Both the position numbers and the translations under genes were made by a program. From the NCBI GenBank assembly GCA_020627785.1, contig JAHDGF010000007.1, positions 1 to 64,000 of the forward strand: DNA of 64,000 nucleotides. The letters are read 5' to 3'. Below the pieces are notes generated by a model that saw only the letters and a list, made by a program, of their open reading frames with translations, did not search any database and had not been told where the DNA came from. Below are positions 34,501-43,310 of the stretch, piece after piece (position 1 is the first letter of the stretch; each line of letters begins with the position of its first letter). This stretch comes from Saprospiraceae bacterium (lineage in GTDB: Bacteria > Bacteroidota > Bacteroidia > Chitinophagales > Saprospiraceae).

Positions 34501-34977
34501 ATGAAGAAGTTTACACATTTAGATAAAGAAGATAATCCTACAATGGTGGATGTAGGTGAAAAAAAAATTACTGAAAGGATAGCTGTTGCTCGAGCAGTAA
34601 TGAATGTCGAAGATGAAATTCTAGATTTGCTAGAAGATGACGAAATTCAAACTAAAAAAGGGCCTATATTTCAAACTGCAATCCTTGCTGGTATAATGGC
34701 TACAAAAAAAACCAGTGACCTGATTCCACTTTGTCACCCTTTGGCCATAAATAAGTCAACTGTGAATATACGGGTAAATGAGGATCGAAAAATTGAAATC
34801 GATTGTCTAGTAAAATTAACAGGTAAAACTGGGGTTGAAATGGAGGCTCTTACTGGAGCATCAATCGCAGCATTAACGATCTATGATATGTGTAAGGGGT
34901 TTTCGCATAATATCGTTATTGAAGAAATTAAATTAATGAAAAAGACAGGTGGAAAAAGTGATTTTGAAAGAGACTAA
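34501..34977 (+). CDS. moaC: Cyclic pyranopterin monophosphate synthase
   Basis: 158 residues, standard MoaC length. Signature motifs: KKGPIFQTAILAGIMATKKT, DLIPLCHPL, and GKTGVEMEALTGAS followed by ALTIYDMCKG. MoaC converts the MoaA product into cyclic pyranopterin monophosphate. Its 3' end overlaps the MobA-fusion gene by 29 nt, so the two form an operon divergent from tauE-moaD-moaE. Confidence 0.96.
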   Translation: MKKFTHLDKEDNPTMVDVGEKKITERIAVARAVMNVEDEILDLLEDDEIQTKKGPIFQTAILAGIMATKKTSDLIPLCHPLAINKSTVNIRVNEDRKIEIDCLVKLTGKTGVEMEALTGASIAALTIYDMCKGFSHNIVIEEIKLMKKTGGKSDFERD

Positions 34978-36094
34978 AAAACATAAGAAACATACTGCCC
35001 TTACTAAACCCCTAGGTGGAGACTTTCATCAAAACGAATGGGCCCTTCTTGGAGCTCCTTGCAGTGTAATCAATAAATTTGCCAACGATTTAGGAGTGCT
35101 TCTTTCTAAAAATAGAAAGGTAGGGTATGTTGACGCTTCGCATGAGGAAGTTGAAACGGAACACCCATTTGATATTTATTATCATGACAAACAAGCTTTC
35201 GCTCAAATTGATACACATACTGCATTTGCTGAAAAGCAAAATCGAAAGCACTTTTCCTCCTTAGATCTTTTACTAATTAATGGAAACCATTTTAAGGGGG
35301 ATAAACAAATCGTTTTTATTAATGACAAGAAGAAGGAATCTCTAAATAGAAAATTGGACCGCCTGACAGATTTAAGGATGGTAATTGTTGAGAATCATAA
35401 ACAGGATATTCACGATTTTATCAAACCCCTTGTTACTGAACAAGTTGCAATTTTTAAGATTACTGAATTAAAAGAAATTCTTAACTCAATTATTCATGAT
35501 TGTAAAAGATATATTCCAAAATTAAATGGACTTGTCCTAGCTGGAGGTAAAAGTTCACGAATGGGAAAAGATAAAGGAACACTCATGTACCATGATAAAC
35601 CTCAAAGAGAATATGAGGCAGATCTTCTAAAGGGATTTTGTGAAGGTGTTTTTTTATCCCTAAGTCAGAACCAAAAAATTGATGGTAGTGAAAGTTATCC
35701 AATCATTAAAGATTCCTTTATTGGGCTTGGGCCATATGGCGCTATTCTATCTGCATTTAGAGCTTATCCTAATCAAGCTTGGCTCACTGTTGCTTGTGAT
35801 CTTTCTCTTTTAAATAATGAATCTTTGAGTTTACTTGTTGAAAAAAGAAATCCTTCCAAACTAGCGACTTGTTTTCATAATCCCGATACAAATTTTCCGG
35901 AACCATTAATTACTATCTGGGAGCCAAGAGCATATCCTGTACTTTTAGAATTTTTAAGTCATGGTTATTCTTGCCCTCGAAAAGTTTTAATCAATACTGA
36001 AATCGAAGAAATCCATGTAGATCAAGTCGAATTTATGGCTAATGTCAATGACCCTAAAACTTACGAATTAATTTTAGGAAAAATTAGAAACTAA
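34949..36094 (+). CDS. mobA: Degenerate MobB-like domain fused to MobA
   Basis: 381 residues from GTG 34949 (GTG 34958 and TTG 34964 are alternatives). Residues ~192-381 are MobA: LNGLVLAGGKSSRMGKDKG binds GTP, and VACDLSLLNN and FPEPLITIWEP follow as expected. MobA attaches GMP to Mo-molybdopterin to make the guanine dinucleotide cofactor. Residues ~25-185 read like MobB (WALLGAPCSVINKFANDLG, KVGYVDASHEEVE, LDLLLINGNHFKG, LRMVIVENHK) but the P-loop GxxxxGK(S/T) is replaced by GAPCSVINKF, so GTPase activity is unlikely. The stop is 5 bp from the convergent moeA stop. Confidence 0.85.
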   Translation: MEKVILKETKKHKKHTALTKPLGGDFHQNEWALLGAPCSVINKFANDLGVLLSKNRKVGYVDASHEEVETEHPFDIYYHDKQAFAQIDTHTAFAEKQNRKHFSSLDLLLINGNHFKGDKQIVFINDKKKESLNRKLDRLTDLRMVIVENHKQDIHDFIKPLVTEQVAIFKITELKEILNSIIHDCKRYIPKLNGLVLAGGKSSRMGKDKGTLMYHDKPQREYEADLLKGFCEGVFLSLSQNQKIDGSESYPIIKDSFIGLGPYGAILSAFRAYPNQAWLTVACDLSLLNNESLSLLVEKRNPSKLATCFHNPDTNFPEPLITIWEPRAYPVLLEFLSHGYSCPRKVLINTEIEEIHVDQVEFMANVNDPKTYELILGKIRN

Positions 36095-36099
36095 GATTC

Positions 36100-37293
36100 T
36101 TACTTGTAGAAATAGATGGGGTATACCTCTCCTTTCAAGAAGGTGTTTTTTCCTCTTGGTAATTCTATAATTGCTTCAGCCTCTACTAAATTTGCAAGGT
36201 CTCCAGAACCATTTCCCTTTTGTGGGCTTGCCCATAATTCACCCGTTGATGAAGAAGAAATATTTACTTCTAGGAAGTAGGTTAGGTCCCGGTTGAAATT
36301 CACATCATGTGTAAGCTTAGCATATAATTTCTTTCTTAGAGGAGTACCTAAGGAGTGCCCCAACCACTCTATAAAATATCTATGCATGCAAATGAAAGAG
36401 GAAACAGGATTTCCAGGAAAGGCAAATATCGTGCACTTTTTTCTCCGTCCAAACCAAAATGGTTTGCCAGGCCTTTGTGCAATTTTATGAAATAGTTTAT
36501 CTGCGCCAAGTTCTTTGAGTACTTCTGGAAGAAAATCAAATTTGCCTTTGGATACACCTCCACTTATTAAAACTATATCATATTGGTTAAGATAGCTTTC
36601 CATTTTATTTTTGATTTCCTCTTTTAAATCATCGAGGTGTGAAATGTCACATTCTATTCCTAGTGAAGCTAAGAGAGTGCTTATCCGGTACACATTCGAT
36701 TTTCTGATTTGGTGAGGTAAAGGGCTTTTATCTATATCAACCAATTCATTACCCGTGGAAATGACGATTGCTGTAGGTAATTTTGCCACCTTAACTTCTG
36801 TTTTTCCTATACTTGCTCCTAAGCCAATTTCTGCAGATGATATGACCGTATTTATCCTAGATACTCGTTCGCCAAGAGATCTATCTGAACCTTTGAAATG
36901 AACATTTTGATCTTTTGTTATTCGATCTAAATTGATGGTCGCTTTGTTGTTTTCAATGGCTAGATCTTCATATCTAATGATCGTGTCACAACCTATTGGT
37001 AGAATGGCTCCTGTCATGATCTCAAAACAAAAACCATTTTTTTTCTTTTCTTTTTGTTGGTCACCGGCTGCAGCAATTCCTTCAATTTCAAAAGTTCGGA
37101 CTCCATTTTCAAAATCTTTATATGAAATAGCTATCCCATCCATAGTCCCTCTATTGTATGGAGGTAAGGCTCTATCAGTATGCCAATCCTCTTTTAGAAT
37201 TCTACCGATTGATTTGGAAAGTGTGACTAGCTCTGTGCCAAAAGATCCAGGGTTTTTTTTGATGATTTCTAAAGCCTCATTTACATTTATCAT
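36100..37293 (-). CDS. moeA: Molybdopterin molybdenumtransferase
   Basis: 397 residues from the ATG at 37293; a TTG one codon upstream is less likely. MoeA features: LPPYNRGTMDGIAI (usual form PxxxxSxMDGYA), GAILPIGCDTIIRYED, VISTGNELV, LISGGVSKGKFDF and FAFPGNPVSSFICMHRYF. It inserts molybdate into adenylated molybdopterin. The start overlaps the moaA stop by one base (TGATG), indicating coupled translation in an XdhC-family gene-moaA-moeA operon. Confidence 0.95.
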   Translation of the reverse strand: MINVNEALEIIKKNPGSFGTELVTLSKSIGRILKEDWHTDRALPPYNRGTMDGIAISYKDFENGVRTFEIEGIAAAGDQQKEKKKNGFCFEIMTGAILPIGCDTIIRYEDLAIENNKATINLDRITKDQNVHFKGSDRSLGERVSRINTVISSAEIGLGASIGKTEVKVAKLPTAIVISTGNELVDIDKSPLPHQIRKSNVYRISTLLASLGIECDISHLDDLKEEIKNKMESYLNQYDIVLISGGVSKGKFDFLPEVLKELGADKLFHKIAQRPGKPFWFGRRKKCTIFAFPGNPVSSFICMHRYFIEWLGHSLGTPLRKKLYAKLTHDVNFNRDLTYFLEVNISSSSTGELWASPQKGNGSGDLANLVEAEAIIELPRGKNTFLKGEVYPIYFYK

Positions 37294-38288
37294 CAACCTC
37301 CAATTGTTGTCATAGATTCACTAATATTTGGTAGTTTTTTTCTTTTTGACTCAGCAACAAAACCATCTCTGAATTTTTGGCCTATGGCTGATTGAATGGC
37401 TTCTAATAATTGTCCATCATTTGCACCTGCGCGTATCAAATCTTTTAGGTTGAATATTCCTTCATCATATAAGCATGTTTTTATGGTGCCTAATGGAGTC
37501 ATTCTTATTCTGTTACATGTGCCACAAAAAGTTCTAGAGTAAGCTGGAATGATTCCAAAGCTACCGGTGTGCCCTGGAACTCTGTAGTTAAGGGAAGTTG
37601 AATTTTTATCGTCATTAAGTTTAATGACTTTCCCATAATGAGCTTCGAGGTGCTGTAATATTTTCTTATAGTCCCATTCTAGACTTGTGTAATTTGCACC
37701 TTTACCATTGAAGGGCATTTCTTCTATTAAACGGACTGAAACATTATGAGCTTTTGTTAATCCAACCATTGGAATAAGATCTTCAATGTTTCTATCCTTT
37801 ATAACAACTGCATTTAACTTTAGGTCTAAGTCATGCTTAGTTAATTCTACAAAACAATTCCATACCGTATCAAAAAGATCTCTCCTTGTAAGTTCAAAAA
37901 ATCGCTGTTTATCTATAGAGTCTATGCTAAGATTTATTTTTCTTACGCCATATTTTATTAATCCGTCTAGATGTTTTAAAGTATGGGTTCCGTTTGTTGT
38001 AATAGCAATGGTATTAATCCCTTTCATCTCACTTAGGGATTTTATAAAATACATTATATCCTTTCTAAGAAAAGGCTCTCCACCAGTAATTCTAACTTTG
38101 GAAACTCCTTGTTTGCTTAGGATACTACACACTCTCAATATTTCTTCATAACTCATTAATTGATTTTGTTTTACAAAATCAATTCCTTCATTAGGCATAC
38201 AATAAAAGCATCTTAAATTGCACTTATCAGTAACCGCAATTCTTATGTAATCAACAACTCTATTATGTTTGTCTACTAATTTTTTCAT
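37293..38288 (-). CDS. moaA: GTP 3',8-cyclase (radical SAM)
   Basis: 331 residues. N-terminal radical-SAM cluster motif CNLRCFYCMP, a GGEPFLRKD motif that contacts SAM, and the C-terminal second cluster CGTCNRIRMTPLGTIKTC. The chain ends in TTIGG, the conserved Gly-Gly tail needed for activity. MoaA catalyses the first step of molybdopterin synthesis from GTP. The start overlaps the XdhC-family gene by four bases (ATGA). Confidence 0.97.
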   Translation of the reverse strand: MKKLVDKHNRVVDYIRIAVTDKCNLRCFYCMPNEGIDFVKQNQLMSYEEILRVCSILSKQGVSKVRITGGEPFLRKDIMYFIKSLSEMKGINTIAITTNGTHTLKHLDGLIKYGVRKINLSIDSIDKQRFFELTRRDLFDTVWNCFVELTKHDLDLKLNAVVIKDRNIEDLIPMVGLTKAHNVSVRLIEEMPFNGKGANYTSLEWDYKKILQHLEAHYGKVIKLNDDKNSTSLNYRVPGHTGSFGIIPAYSRTFCGTCNRIRMTPLGTIKTCLYDEGIFNLKDLIRAGANDGQLLEAIQSAIGQKFRDGFVAESKRKKLPNISESMTTIGG

Positions 38289-39376
38289 TGCAATCTTTCA
38301 TGAATGGGTCCTTCCTTCAGTTTCAAAGATTGTCCGTTTTTATTTCTAAAGACAGCCAAGATTTCTGAGGCAATGGAATGTGAGATTTCTTCCGATGATT
38401 CTGCTCCAATTTCTAGACCTGTAGGACTATGAATAAATTCCAAGGATGAAAGATCCACATTCAGTAATTCCTTATCCATTTTTTTAAACCTTTTTTTCGG
38501 TCCAAGTATTCCTAGGTATGGAGGATGTTCTTTTAGAAAGTGTTGTAATATGGTAAGGTCCCATTTATAATCGTGAGACATTAGAACAACAGCAGTATAA
38601 TCATGTGGCTTTACCTTACTGTGCTCCTCAAAAGAAATGATACGCGCAACCTTACTTACGAGCTCTTTATTTAGTTTCTTAAGTCTACCTACTACCCAAA
38701 TTTCCCAGCCTAGTGTGTAAGCAACATTAGCCATCGCATTGACATCATAGTTGTCTCCTACAATGACGATTCTGGTTTCAGGTCTAATAAACTCTAATAA
38801 GACTTTCACTTCATTTTCTCCTGATTTTAGATCAAATATTCTAGGAGATTTTTTTTGTAAGACAGTTTGAATAGCATTATTTAAACTTGATGAATCAATG
38901 TTTAAATATTTTGGTAATTCTTGATGATAATCTATTAATTGACTTTTGGAAAGTAATTCGCTATCTCCTGAAATTGTCTTAGCAATAATAGTTGGGCTTT
39001 CTGCATGAAGAATCGAACGTAGCACTTCAATTTCGTTACTAGGGTCCCCAGGATCTATTGGGGTAAGTAAGACTTCAATTCTCCCATTGCAACCGAGACC
39101 TACACCAATCTGATTGTTGTCATCTTCCATGGTATCATAAACAACCAAGGAAGATTCATTTTTATATATGGCGTTTAAAGACTGTTTTAGCGCATCGCCT
39201 TCTAAACAACCTCCACTTATTCCACCAGTCCATATTCCATTACTTCTGACAAGCATTCTTGCTCCGATTCGTCTATAGGAAGATTCTTCTAGGCTAACAA
39301 CCGAGGCTAAAGCAACTTTTTCATTGCTGTGGTCAATTTTGTCGTATTCTGAAATTATTTTTCTTATTTCAAGCAC
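38285..39376 (-). CDS. XdhC/CoxI-family molybdenum-cofactor maturation protein
   Basis: 363 residues from a GTG at 39376; no nearby ATG. The N-terminal XdhC domain has RIGARMLVRSNGIWTGGISG and GGCLEGDAL. The C-terminal Rossmann part has TRIVIVGDNYDVNAMANVAY and the late PPYLGILGPKKR and SPTGLEIGAESSEEIS motifs. XdhC proteins bind the finished cofactor, promote its sulfuration and insert it into xanthine-dehydrogenase-family enzymes. This predicts such an enzyme elsewhere in the genome; none is in the window. First gene of the operon with moaA and moeA. Confidence 0.92.
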   Translation of the reverse strand: MLEIRKIISEYDKIDHSNEKVALASVVSLEESSYRRIGARMLVRSNGIWTGGISGGCLEGDALKQSLNAIYKNESSLVVYDTMEDDNNQIGVGLGCNGRIEVLLTPIDPGDPSNEIEVLRSILHAESPTIIAKTISGDSELLSKSQLIDYHQELPKYLNIDSSSLNNAIQTVLQKKSPRIFDLKSGENEVKVLLEFIRPETRIVIVGDNYDVNAMANVAYTLGWEIWVVGRLKKLNKELVSKVARIISFEEHSKVKPHDYTAVVLMSHDYKWDLTILQHFLKEHPPYLGILGPKKRFKKMDKELLNVDLSSLEFIHSPTGLEIGAESSEEISHSIASEILAVFRNKNGQSLKLKEGPIHERLQ

Positions 39377-39509
39377 CTAGCTAGGTATTGATTTTTAAAA
39401 GAGGAACATGCTGTTCCCAGTTTCTACAAGATATGTAATCGAAATTGATTCTTAGAATTCTATTTTTTATTACACGTAGACCTAAATTATTCTTAATAGT
39501 GAATAATAA

Positions 39510-39545
39510 AAAAACCTCCTCTCAAAATTTAGAGAGGAGGTTTTT
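39510..39545 (-). terminator. Terminator of the reprolysin-like protease gene
   Basis: Perfect 14-bp arms (AAAAACCTCCTCTC at 39510-39523 and its complement at 39532-39545) around 8 nt, 20 bp beyond the stop at 39566. A and T tracts flank the stem, so it can act in both directions. The remaining ~130 bp up to the XdhC-family start show no further feature. Confidence 0.9.
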
Positions 39546-39565
39546 AATGATGTATTTAATAAATA

Positions 39566-42500
39566 CTATTTAGTTACACTCAATTTTAAATTCTTAACAA
39601 ACCTTTCAGATTCTATGCTTAATAAATATACACCAGAAGGAATCTGCGTTGCATCGATCTCAATCTGTTGGTCTCCTCTGAGTCTTTTCTGAATAATCAC
39701 TTGACCATTCATACTTATCAATTGGAAATTATATTCTAGACCCAAAGTGTTATTAACGCTTACAAAACTTACATCTGAAGTAGGATTAGGAATAATATCC
39801 ACCATTAAAAGATCAGATAAATCTTCAACACCTGATGTGAAATCATCTCCCATGGAAATGTCAAATTCAGTTATATCAATCCAACCACCTTTACCGTCTA
39901 TAACAGTAAAGCTAAAGCTATCACTGTCAACAGAAGTATCTGTATTCATATATCTAATCTTACCACTCTGAATGTCAGATTGGGTAAATTGAGTTCCTAC
40001 AGCTGCTTCTGTCCCATCTACTTGCATCGTTCCATAAAGAGGCATTGTTATGATTGTATAAATAAGTTCTTCAGCCGTATTGTCATCATCTTCAGTCAGT
40101 AGTAAATCTGAAGTCAATCTATTAGCCATTCCAGTAGGAACTTCAAGGGTGTTGTTATTAACAAGGTATGGTGTGTTCAATGCCGCGTTAGAACATATCT
40201 GAAGGGTGAATTCTTGGAACTGACCTCCAGCTCCTGCTGTTGCATCATTAATGTTTAATTTCCAATCTCCCATAATAGGCTCACCAATAAAAGCTGATAA
40301 TGGTTCTTCAGGCTTATAATTTTTATTAAACGGACAATCAATTTCCTGCGGAGACGCATCTGAGAATGAGCAATTAAAGTTTTGTGCATTTAAACATTTA
40401 TTTGCCACAAGCACAACCTCTGTGTTGGACGGACTGATTACACTTAGTGTAAGATTAGATAGTCGCTCATGTAATCCTCTTACTTTCTTTATAGATATAC
40501 CTGCAACCTCACCCTCATCAAATATTGATACTATTGAGAACACATCACTCGGTGGTCCTTGAGTAATGTTTTTTGGTAAATCATCTGACTCTAAGTCTCT
40601 ACAACTTAAAGCGATGGTGCTGAAAATATTTATATCTGTTGCTTTGCCTAAGGTGCAATCATTTACAGGAATGACTCTCCAGTAATATAAAGTACTCACA
40701 TCTAAAGCAAGTTCAGGGGTATAAGAAGTTCCTTCTATCCCTTCTTGGTAGGCAATATTTGTTGTGCCAAAAGATGGATTGTCGGAAAGTTCAAATATAT
40801 ACTCTTGTGCATTTCTAGCCTCCGTCCAAGTGAAAGTAGGTAATTGGTCAACTCCTACTGAAGATGGAGAAGGACTTATCAAAGATAAATCATCAAATAA
40901 GCTTGAAACTACTTCAAAGGTTACCAGTTGCGTTGTTGTATCTGTGCCACTGATGGCTTGTAATTCCAATTCATAAGTACCTGTGGTAATGTTATCTGCT
41001 ATATCAAAGTTTATTTGAATTTCACCGTCTGGATCTATTGTAGTTTCAGAGAAATTAGCAACCATACCATCTGGTAAGCTATTAGAAAACGAAAACTCAA
41101 GTGGGTCACTGTAGCCACCAAAAGCTGAAGCATCTACATCCAAAATAAGATTAGCAGGAGAACAAATATTATTAAAATAACTTTCAGAAAGCGTATAGAA
41201 GTAAACCGGCTCAGTTGCCTCATCAATAATGAATGCATCATTGTTGATGTCAAAGAAAATATTCTCTGATGCCTTAATCTTAATCCGTGCATTAAGAGAA
41301 ACTGCATTAGGAATATTTATAATCTCCTCACCATCATTTGGTGTGCTAATTTTTACAGGATAATTAAAATCATTTCCATTGTTATCTGAAACATAAATAT
41401 CGACTCGCTCACAATTTATAGGAGCCTGATCGGTACCTGCAACATCCCAGGTTACTAACACCTCTTCTCCAACGGTATAGTCCGGGGTGTTGAAATTCTG
41501 CGTTTCAATGAAAAATGGTCCAGTTCCTGGGGCAGTATGAAAGGCAATTTCCTCCCAAACAGTAGCACCTCCACCTGGGAAATTATCTCTTACAACAAAC
41601 CTAAAATTTAAATCTCTTTCATATGCTGGAAGTACTTCTGTTCTATTTGAAACTCCACTTAATATCGCTTGAAGTCTTGGGAAAATTCTTTTCGTATCGT
41701 CATTCGGTGGGTATGACCTGAAACTAGGTGCATTACCAACAGGATTACCCAACGTAGAAACAGGTCCTAGGTTAAATTGATCCCATCCATATGTTAGTTG
41801 ATCTCCATCCTTATCAACGGCACTAGCATCCAATTCAAATGGAGTAAATAGAGGAATATAGAAACCATTCTCATATGGCCAGTTGATTTCAGGAAGATGA
41901 TTTCCAAGGTCCATAATTTCTGAACAATCACCAGCACCATCAGTGTAATAGTCCATAATATTAAAAATTGACCCAGCACTGAAGTAATCATCATCTGCCC
42001 CTACATTATTATCTGGGCCACAAGCTCCTGAATAAGACATAATGGTCGATCCTGATCCTGGTTCATATGCATTTCCTGCAGACAGTTGTCCCATGGCTGG
42101 TGGACAATTACTCCAACTATGTCCTGCGGATAATTGATGACCAACTTCGTGCGCCATTGTGCTTGCTGCAAAATTTCCTGTATTATTATTACCTATACAA
42201 GAGATACCTCCCCCTTTATCATTTCTACATGCATTTGCCCCTGAGGCAACTCCTCCTACATCATCACAATTTCTAGTGAACAAATGTCCTATGTCGTAAC
42301 TGTTCGATGGAATAATTGAATTTATTACGCCGGTGTTTTGACCCAATAGAGTAATCCCAATTCCAGTTTCAAATGGTTCAAGTGAAGGATTAAATGGAGG
42401 GACAAAATATGGATCATTATCCTTATCTACATGAATCAATAAATCATTATCTGCAATTAACATGTGTCTCACACCTACATTTGATTCGTATACTTCATTC

Positions 42501-43210
42501 AAACGTGTCATGGCAATATTGAATCGTTCCATGACTGCCTCTTTAGTACCACCAACAATATCTGCATATTCACCTGTACAAGCCAAAGCAAATCTAAAAA
42601 CAGTAAGCATGTGAGGAATATTTCCTCTGCTTATAGATGAACTTGGTTTATATCCATTTTGAATTAATTCAGCTTCATCCTGATACCCACAAAATGAATT
42701 ATAATCTGCCGGTATCTCTTGATCTTTGATATAGTAAGTTTGATATATCGTTGGATTATCTAAAAATATTGGATCGACATAAATTTTCCCTTCGTTTGAT
42801 GTAATTGCTGCATGGAATCCTACATCACCTGTACTGAATCTTATGTTATGTTTTTTGTCGATTGACTGTCCGGCAAAACTACCGAGCTGAGGAAATTTTT
42901 TGGCTAAGCCATCTTCCATAACTTTTGCTTCCCATACTCTGTACTTCACGATTTCACCATTTGGGTGAGGTACGTCAATGATTAATTCCTTTTCTCCTTT
43001 TAATCCCACTACTTCCTCTGGAGCTTTGTTTAAGTCATTGTAAAGAGCTGCAAGGTCAAGAGTAAAAACCTCATATTTTAGAGGGTTAATTAATCTTTCT
43101 CCAGATCTATATTTTTCAATCTCAGACACATTTGATTTAGTCCAATGTGATTGAGAAAAAGATGTTGAAACAAAAAAGAAGAGAGTAACGATTGAATACA
43201 AGTATTTCAT
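39566..43210 (-). CDS. Secreted reprolysin-like (M12B) zinc metalloprotease with P domain and T9SS type A tail
   Basis: 1214 residues from the ATG at 43210; an upstream ATG at 43300 adds 30 residues that spoil the signal peptide (MKYLYSIVTLFFFVSTSFSQ). The metzincin zinc motif HEVGHQLSAGH is at 354-364. A proprotein-convertase P domain follows (LHERLSNLTLSVISPSNTEV, GEPIMGDWKLNINDATAG). Fibronectin/Ig-like segments lie between, and a cadherin-like repeat comes later (PLYGTMQVDGTEAAVGTQFT). The C-terminal tail (DIIPNPTSDVSFV to the end) is a type A sorting signal. It should act outside the cell on proteins. It lies 100 bp behind the beta-barrel gene, on the same strand. Confidence 0.93.
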   Translation of the reverse strand: MKYLYSIVTLFFFVSTSFSQSHWTKSNVSEIEKYRSGERLINPLKYEVFTLDLAALYNDLNKAPEEVVGLKGEKELIIDVPHPNGEIVKYRVWEAKVMEDGLAKKFPQLGSFAGQSIDKKHNIRFSTGDVGFHAAITSNEGKIYVDPIFLDNPTIYQTYYIKDQEIPADYNSFCGYQDEAELIQNGYKPSSSISRGNIPHMLTVFRFALACTGEYADIVGGTKEAVMERFNIAMTRLNEVYESNVGVRHMLIADNDLLIHVDKDNDPYFVPPFNPSLEPFETGIGITLLGQNTGVINSIIPSNSYDIGHLFTRNCDDVGGVASGANACRNDKGGGISCIGNNNTGNFAASTMAHEVGHQLSAGHSWSNCPPAMGQLSAGNAYEPGSGSTIMSYSGACGPDNNVGADDDYFSAGSIFNIMDYYTDGAGDCSEIMDLGNHLPEINWPYENGFYIPLFTPFELDASAVDKDGDQLTYGWDQFNLGPVSTLGNPVGNAPSFRSYPPNDDTKRIFPRLQAILSGVSNRTEVLPAYERDLNFRFVVRDNFPGGGATVWEEIAFHTAPGTGPFFIETQNFNTPDYTVGEEVLVTWDVAGTDQAPINCERVDIYVSDNNGNDFNYPVKISTPNDGEEIINIPNAVSLNARIKIKASENIFFDINNDAFIIDEATEPVYFYTLSESYFNNICSPANLILDVDASAFGGYSDPLEFSFSNSLPDGMVANFSETTIDPDGEIQINFDIADNITTGTYELELQAISGTDTTTQLVTFEVVSSLFDDLSLISPSPSSVGVDQLPTFTWTEARNAQEYIFELSDNPSFGTTNIAYQEGIEGTSYTPELALDVSTLYYWRVIPVNDCTLGKATDINIFSTIALSCRDLESDDLPKNITQGPPSDVFSIVSIFDEGEVAGISIKKVRGLHERLSNLTLSVISPSNTEVVLVANKCLNAQNFNCSFSDASPQEIDCPFNKNYKPEEPLSAFIGEPIMGDWKLNINDATAGAGGQFQEFTLQICSNAALNTPYLVNNNTLEVPTGMANRLTSDLLLTEDDDNTAEELIYTIITMPLYGTMQVDGTEAAVGTQFTQSDIQSGKIRYMNTDTSVDSDSFSFTVIDGKGGWIDITEFDISMGDDFTSGVEDLSDLLMVDIIPNPTSDVSFVSVNNTLGLEYNFQLISMNGQVIIQKRLRGDQQIEIDATQIPSGVYLLSIESERFVKNLKLSVTK

Positions 43211-43310
43211 TTGCCTTGTGGGTTTATTATAATTACAAATAGTACTTACAAATATAAAATACCTACAAGATAAATGGTTGAAATTGAGTGTATTACTCAC
43301 GACTCGTAGA

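Noticed and set aside
36985-36991. Another copy of the GTCACAA regulon element in moeA
   Set aside because: It lies inside coding sequence and no CTTGT-like block follows at 16-17 bp.
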